Source: Hyparrhenia diplandra (taxonomy: Eukaryota; Streptophyta; Magnoliopsida; Poales; Poaceae). Taken from it: DNA of 64,000 bases. The DNA is taken from contig JADLZK010009379.1 in assembly GCA_015847255.1 (NCBI GenBank), positions 1 through 64,000 on the forward strand. Reading direction: 5' to 3'. Below are positions 57,351 through 64,000 of the stretch, one piece after another; the stretch's first letter is position 1, and each line of letters opens with the position of its first letter. The notes beneath the pieces were generated by a model, which was given only the letters and a program-made list of their open reading frames with translations, was not told the DNA's origin and searched no databases. Both the position numbers and the translations under genes were made by a program.

Positions 57351-58968
57351 TTTTTTGAGTAGAGTGGAGATAGAAGTTACAGGTGACAATTGTGCTCACG
57401 GCTATTCTACATGGATCCTTAATAGTTGGTCAACAAAAATCAAATTTGTAATTTCGAAGTTCAGAGAAGACAAACTCTACATCTTTAGAATCGCCAAGTT
57501 TCTACTTTTCAATAATTTATAGTATCAAAAGTTGTTTCCAACTCATATCTTATTACAAAATTTAGATTTTAGAATCTTTTGCCTTGAATTTTGACGTAGT
57601 CTATACAATAGTTATCGTTATCATTTATTATTAGTTTGATAGTGTTCTCGTTTGGAGTCATGAATGTTTATTTTATTTGTTACTGTGGGCATTGACATGA
57701 TCTAATGTATCGATTCAGCATTGTCTCGTCCATTTAACCATTTATTATAATTTTGATTTGTTTTTATAACATGTGAAAGTTTTAATGGATTTTATTTTAT
57801 TTTATTTTTCCTTAAAATGTCCGTTCAAACCTAGCTCGGGCCCTGTATGCTACTGTAATTGAGAGGTCCAGTGGTAAAATTGTATCGGCCGTGTCTTTTC
57901 CTGCCGATTCACTGTTTATTTGTCTCTGTTTGCTTATATCCTTCCCCAGCTTATATCTCCAATCCTAAAAATAATAACTGCATATTCGAATTACAGTTTT
58001 AGGTGGACGCAAAACGACATTGATCGGCAGTGGTGGTGTGGTGGCGTAGTGACAGGTGTCCATTCTATATGATAGGTTATCTTATAGTAAGTAGTACTAC
58101 TGTACATCCCAATGACACTTCATTCCGAATTTTGGGTGGTCTTTTCCGTTTGAGGATGTTCTCGATCGCTTTCTCGGCGACTTTTGCACCCGATGCCGCC
58201 GCGTCTCCCACGGCAGCAGGAATGGGTCAGATTTTAGTCCGGCCGGTTCCATGCCATAAACTATGGCGATTAGCCTGCCGTGTTTGGCATTGATTGGGAG
58301 AGTTGAAAAGGGCCGGGGTGGAATGAAGACGATGCCAAAGGAGAGGCTGTGCCTGGATCGGAGCAGAAGACGCGCGGCTGAGGCGGCGGCACGGTGCTCT
58401 AGGACCAAAAGAAGGTTGGCATCGCCGCCTCGAGTCCCAACGGAGAGATAAAAAAAAAAGTGATGCAAAAGTCAAGCACATTGCCACATTGGTATGGTGT
58501 TCGTTTCTTTTGGGGACGCAGACGCACGTTGCATGAAAGGTAGGAGTAGAGTCGTAGGAGTATGTGGACCCGGCGTACTATACCCACGAGTCGGACACGG
58601 CCATAGCCAGTTGCCAAGCTACAGAAGCGAGCCGGGGATGGCCGGCATGTGGTAGGGTAGAGCGGGCATGGAGCACACACGGACACGGAACAGGAGTTGG
58701 AGTAGACCGACGGCGAAGGTAGCAGGCAAGCAAGATTCACGGAGCCGGGGCTCTGGCTAGTGAGGGGCCTGTGTGCATGGACGTACGGACGGCACGGCAG
58801 CAATAATTCTCTTCTCCGGTGGCCTAGGCCCCGCAGAAGGAAGGAAGAAGGCCAACGTACGTCCTTGTCGCCGAGGACAAGGGACGAGGACAACGCAAAC
58901 GGAAACGCGGAAGGGCAATAAACCCGCGCACATGCACGGATCCTGCTGCCGGGCGGCGAACCAACGTA
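57351..58968. other. Intergenic, no gene supported
   Basis: AT-rich to about 58020, then mixed. Overlapping frames at 58097-59010 on both strands do not match known proteins. Confidence 0.45.
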
Positions 58969-59207
58969 CTCCCACCGTTCCACGGTACTTTCAATCTCTC
59001 TTCGACTCATTTAAAGCGTGTTTTGGCTTTGTCTTATTCAAAATTTTAATAAATATTATCATTTTTGTTATGACTTATTACATCAATAAAGATATTGTAA
59101 TGACGTTTTGTTTGTTTTATAATTTATATAAAAAATTTGAATAAGACGGCAGTCAAAACACGGTTTATATGAGTTAAAGAATTGCAAGTATTGTGGAACG
59201 GAGGGAG
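58969..59207. mobile_element. Stowaway-like MITE
   Basis: Left end CTCCCACCGTTCCACGGTAC, right end the inverted GTATTGTGGAACGGAGGGAG, TA-flanked. The right arm is closer to the family consensus than the left. Same family as 53281-53515. Confidence 0.85.
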
Positions 59208-60476
59208 TACCACCATCGCGTACAAGGCACGGATTGCTAGCAGCTGCTTCCACGGCACAATAGTGCTTGTGAACACGAACACCGCCGTACCGGTGACCGG
59301 GCGGCGTACCTGTGCCGCCGCCGTCGTGATGACACGTCGTGCAGGAACGCGAACGTACGTATACGGCCGGACATGTCGTCGTGGAGCGAGCATACTCCAC
59401 TTTGGTACGAGTACGAGTTTCGTTTCTTCTCCGATGTGGGCAAGCTGCACTGCACAGGCCGTTGGCAGCAGCAGCAGCGGGCGCAGTTAATTGTGCCCAC
59501 GCCACAAGCGTACTCTACAAAACATCCAACGGTCCCGGCTCTGCCACCTCACATAGGACTGGAACCCTGCCCTTTGTTACGTACGCCCGCCACCAATAAT
59601 GTGTACAGTAAGTGCATTCCTTTTCCCATCCTAGTTCAATCTTTCCTTCCGGAGATAATCCTTTCCCGTGAGTACGGCCAGAGCAGCAGAGCCACGAACT
59701 TGTTTTCTCCTTTGTTCAGGGTAGCACGGTAATACCACTACCCTTTTTTTTTTTCTCTCTTTCACGTGTTCTAAATTTTAGACTATTGAAGGTAGAAGTT
59801 CGATAGGGTGTTGGACCATCCATTTGTCGATCCAATGACGGGCACCATCTCCTGATATAATCAAAATTTTAGGCAACGGTAATATAAGAACGCCTTTTTT
59901 TTTTCAAAATTTTGTTGATTTTTGAATTTAATAGCGCAAAAAATAGGAATAGCAGAAGGCTGAGGATTTCCCTTTAGATCTCCCTCAATCACCTCAGGTA
60001 TGTTGGTTGATCATGCAGTGGCTAGCGCCTGTTTGGTTTGTTGTCTACCCGAACCTGGTTCACATTTAGGAACCACGTTTTGACTAGACAGGCTGAGTTC
60101 ATGTCTACCACTATTTTAAACTTAAAAATGGGGTTGGAACCAATTGTAATTGCTGCCACGAAATGATTTATCTGGATATAGTAACTCGGATTTATTAAGG
60201 GACACTAAAGTGATCTTAGGAATGTTATATTACTTTTCTATCTCCAGCCACCTATGTTGTATATTGGTGTCGGAGCTGAAAGTGTCATTTTTTTTTTACC
60301 GAAGTCAGTAGGGAACACCTGAACCTATTTTTGTTATTATTTTTTGAGGCTAGACTTGATGGTCTTAAGATGAAAATGAGTCCACGATGAGAGTTTGGGG
60401 AATAAAACGATCATTTCAAAGTTTAGAAATAAAACAGAGCCTTGAGAAATAGTTCAGAGATCAAAGCTGAGTCACC
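59208..60476. other. Intergenic, nothing recognised
   Basis: Mixed composition. Frames at 59182-59732 lack homology that I can see. Confidence 0.4.
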
Positions 60477-60821
60477 CAGCCTATGCAATCGGTGGATGCA
60501 TGAGTGGCAGGGTCGATGTTCATGCAGCGAAGGAGTGCATCGCCGAGGAGGATCGACGGTGCTGGATATTGTGACGCTTACCAATGTTTGGTGTTGTGCT
60601 TCAGTGACGGCTTGGGGATTTACTCGCTAATTCGGCGAAGTTCCACGGTTGCTAGGTCGACGGAGGCGAGCCTCGGGGGGATTTCGAAAGTGTCAATTCC
60701 AGTTCTTCTACGGTGTTTTATGTAAATTTTCTCTGGGTCTCTAGGGTGTTTTATGTAAAACTTCTTGACTCTACTGTTACACTTCTTTAATATATTTACC
60801 CTTTCGCCAAAAAAAAAAAAG
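60477..60821 (+). mobile_element. Possible 5'-truncated LINE end
   Basis: The right side ends TTTACCCTTTCGCC followed by a poly(A) run (about 60809-60821), the TTTCGC-type 3' end of grass LINEs, as I remember it. Short AGTCAC matches lie at about 60468-60475 and just after the tail, a weak target duplication. The left limit is uncertain. Confidence 0.4.
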
Positions 60822-63800
60822 TCACAGTCCCGTCACAATCATATTGTTTGTTGCTAAAGTGCGTTCATTTGTTCGAGAAGCTGCAATATTCTTGCCATCC
60901 GACGTACGTACCTACGTACGTGGGCCCTTGACGTCTAACAAAACGCACAAATCAACGAAAAAGCTTGCGATCGATAACTTGACAGGACATGTTTATATAT
61001 ACCACTGCCGACGTCGGCATACGACTCTAGCTTGAGCCACGTTAGCATACAGAACCAATGGACCTCCTTTGGAACGTGGGATTTGTTTTCGTTGTTGCGT
61101 TTTTCTGTGAAAAATAAACTGAATATTACGAAACTTTCATACAATTTGTACAAAATTCGTAACTGTGCACAGCAGTGCAACAAGTTATAGGTACGTACTC
61201 CAGCGTTTAGCTTCCTGCCTGCCTGGGAGGCTGGGTGCAGGAAACAAAAGCTGATGGACGCCGTCCGAGATGTTCGTCTCTGGTGCGTACTGTATCCGAA
61301 AACGCGCAGACACTACCGCTGGCACCGCGTCACGTTCGGGCGTCGTCATCAGCCCCGACGAGACGACGGACCCGTACCGGCCGGCCACGTTTGACAACGA
61401 CTCCTCCTAGTTTGACAACTTCACGGCTTCCTCGCCGCTGCTCGTACTGCTACAGTAGCTAGCTTGCTTCGGCGTGTGAAACACTGCATGCCATAAACAG
61501 CCGCTCGGATTGACCTTTTGTCCCAAAAAGAAATAAAAAAAAAATAGGAGTAGTAAAAATGTAGCATGCCGTAGCCTTTCCGTTCTTCGATTCTCGTCTC
61601 TGGCCGCCATTTCCGGTGGCATTTGGGACGCTTTTTCTCGGGGCAAACGGCCGTTTTACATCATCATATATGATGATCACGCGCGCGGCGGCCGGATGGT
61701 CCTGCTCCTTCCATCGGTTTGGAGGTGTGCAGCGTGGCGTCCATGGCGTGGGCACGGGCGTGCATGCATGCATGCGCCGCCGACGACGCGTCGTCGCTTT
61801 GCGGCCGGCCGGCTTGCTTTCACACTGGCTCATTGCTTTGAAGGATCGAGATCGCCGCTAGCCATGTCATCTACTTGTACTATGCTTATACCCGCCAGTT
61901 TGTCGTCCGGCCGGTTTGGTTAGGTAGGTCACCTTCGCATCTCTGTTCCTGAGTTAGAGCACCACGTTTCCTTTGCCTTTTTAATTCGGCCGGGGCCGTG
62001 GCCGGGACCGGGACGGGGACCCCGGTCCTGGATCGATAACATCTACTCACTCAGTCTTGTGTGTATCCATCGCATTCATTGGGCGTCTTATGTCGCTAAG
62101 TGAAACCGTGCACAATCAACACGTTCAACCTAGTATATATGTATATATATATATAATACTGAGTAGTATACTAGATACTCATGCTCCATGATGTGTCTCG
62201 GTACAACAGTGGAACGCACGTGACTATGACGGCGGCTCAACTTGAGCCTTCAAGTTGTACTAGAAGTACAGGGACGGTTGTGTGATACGACTCGGCGAAC
62301 TTAATTTGACTGTCCATATTTTAATATCGATTTATGACACTTTTAAGGTTGATTAATTGGCGGATTTTAACTGTTCATCTTGTGGAGCGCATGGCATGAT
62401 GATGATGGCGACCGATCGGATGGAGCAGGGAGTAATCAGAGCGAGCGAGCCGCCCGGACCCCCACCGGCGATGAAAGAGAAGAGGCGTTTTCCGGCGGCA
62501 GGCAATGAGGGAGGCAATCATCCATCATGCCGCTGTTGATATAGTGTTTGGCTACGGGTCCTCATCAATTACCCCGGCCTGGCCGGCGGATGCGGGCGCG
62601 GTGGCCGCCTCTGATTTGGCCGTCCACACCCCCGCCTGCCTGTGCCACGTGACCGCGCCGCCCGGGCCGGACCAACAGCAGAGCCCAGAGGCAGGCGGAC
62701 GCCCAGCAACGTGCGCGCTCCGACTCTTGGAAGTTGGAACAGTTGCACCACCCCTCGTGTGTTTCCTTTCCTCCTCTTGTTACTGTGTGTTTTTTCGATC
62801 TTTTGCCCGGCCTCTTGGGGCCTTGTTTGCTATCCGTGCCTTTGTTGGTTCACGAGTCACGACATACCACTCCAAGACGAATGAAGCCATTTCTCAACGG
62901 AAGAATATTTCTCTTTATCAGAGTGTACTATGCATTGCATAAAAAAGGTTATATGGTGGAAAATTAATGAGGTGAGAAGGTTAAATATTTTGGGAGAAAC
63001 TTTGAATCCCAACTCGGGGTTTGGTCTCAAAAGGGGCAAATTTATTTATTTTTTCTTACTATTATCTAGTATTTGGTCAGCAGGAGGACTCCTATGTTAG
63101 CTCTCATGGTCTAGAAATTTTTATATATGTCAATAATAAGGAGAAATACAAACATACTTACATGTTGATATATTAATCCACTATGGCGCATACGTCCAAT
63201 TTATTCAAAGTCGATTACGCTGAATTTTACTACACGTTTAAAGGGCTTGTTTGGATGGCAGCTTAGCCTGGGCTAGCCTGCCGAGGCAGCAACATCCGGA
63301 CTGGGATTGCCGCCGGGTTGAGCTCCAGGGGGCACAAACCAAACAACCTCAAAATGCAGCTGGATTTTGGTAGACAATTGATGATAACCACTTCTCGATT
63401 TACAAAGTAGTTCAAAGCTTTAAACCCACTTTTCTTCTCTCCCCGCTGCTCCCCCTTCAAATACCACTAGAATATATTCAGAATCAACTTTTATATATAA
63501 ACATGATTAAACTTGAGAAAGTATGTTTAGTACTACTATGCTAAAACTATCACTTTTTTTCAGGACCAAGAGAGTACTGGACCATGTTTTAAGTTGAACT
63601 AGGGTAGAACAACATGTTAGCCACGCAATCAGCGGGGCGGACCACTTTGCTCTATGCAAAGATATTGATGAGTGACGATGACGAGGTAACAAATGATGCG
63701 GGGCATAGTTTGATTGGCAGAAACAACAAATTCCTTTTTGAGACGAATTTCATGACTGTTCCAACCATCGGAAACTTTTTAGCATGCCATGGATTCCACG

Positions 63801-64000
63801 ATATTTTTTTATGATGAAAGAAAACATGCTTAGCGATAGAGTAAAAACAAAAAGCAAGGCGGGCAACGGAAATTATACTGGCACAGTGGATGTCTGACTG
63901 TTGGCAAAATGTGACAGTGTATGGATGCGTGGGATACATCGATTCCAATGTTGGTAGGCCGCAGGAAGGAGCAGGCTGCTACTGCTAGATCCCTGACGCC
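60822..64000. other. Intergenic to window end, no gene supported
   Basis: Alternating AT- and GC-rich sequence. There is a TA-rich microsatellite at about 62135-62170. A short sequence with GGGCTTGTTTGG and CCAAACAACC ends at 63241-63348 could be a small MITE. Open frames are short or low-complexity, and no RNA gene was recognised. Confidence 0.45.

Noticed and set aside
62357..62942. Small proteins near 62.5 kb
   Set aside because: Short frames in mixed-composition DNA with no motif, splice context or promoter evidence.

Overview
The window is nuclear DNA of a flowering plant, almost certainly a grass. Coding exons are strongly GC-rich and sit in AT-rich intergenic DNA. Every recognisable gene family is a plant one, and the space between genes is packed with grass-type transposons: Stowaway-, Tourist-, CACTA- and Mutator-like elements, L1-type LINEs and a Copia-type LTR element. 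I cannot name the species.

Genes: (1) 3635-4402 (-), a four-exon gene for a 161-residue conserved protein of unknown function. (2) 8976-9612 (-), a heavy-metal-associated isoprenylated plant protein (HIPP). (3) 13022-18866, three intronless calmodulin-like (CML) genes: one on the minus strand, then a degenerate paralog and an intact paralog on the plus strand. A tRNA-Arg(ACG) lies between the last two. (4) 33456-42719 (+), a non-specific phospholipase C gene whose 7.7 kb intron holds a 5.5 kb LINE. (5) 43980-45336 (+), an AED3-like aspartyl protease. Genes 4 and 5 are interrupted by small frame-shifting indels without other decay. This may be sequence error rather than pseudogenisation.

Mobile DNA: the largest element is a 9.4 kb LTR retrotransposon at 22714-32126, with 5-bp target duplications, two 2.4 kb LTRs, a PBS, a PPT and only a gag region. 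A related solo LTR with its own 5-bp duplication lies at 53721-55851. Other elements with defined ends include a CACTA element nested in a Tourist-like element (10009-11118), a second CACTA element (12008-12560), a Mutator-type element with about 200-bp inverted repeats (19440-20357) and several Stowaway-like MITEs. Three tiny poly(A)/poly(T) insertions flanked by target duplications look like extreme 5'-truncated LINE insertions. Tandem arrays lie at 7619-8430, and a roughly 0.8-1 kb direct duplication at 50436-52224.

There are no operons or CRISPR arrays. The CML trio forms a local family of calcium sensors. The other genes look functionally independent neighbours. From 45.3 kb to the end I found no protein gene I can support.
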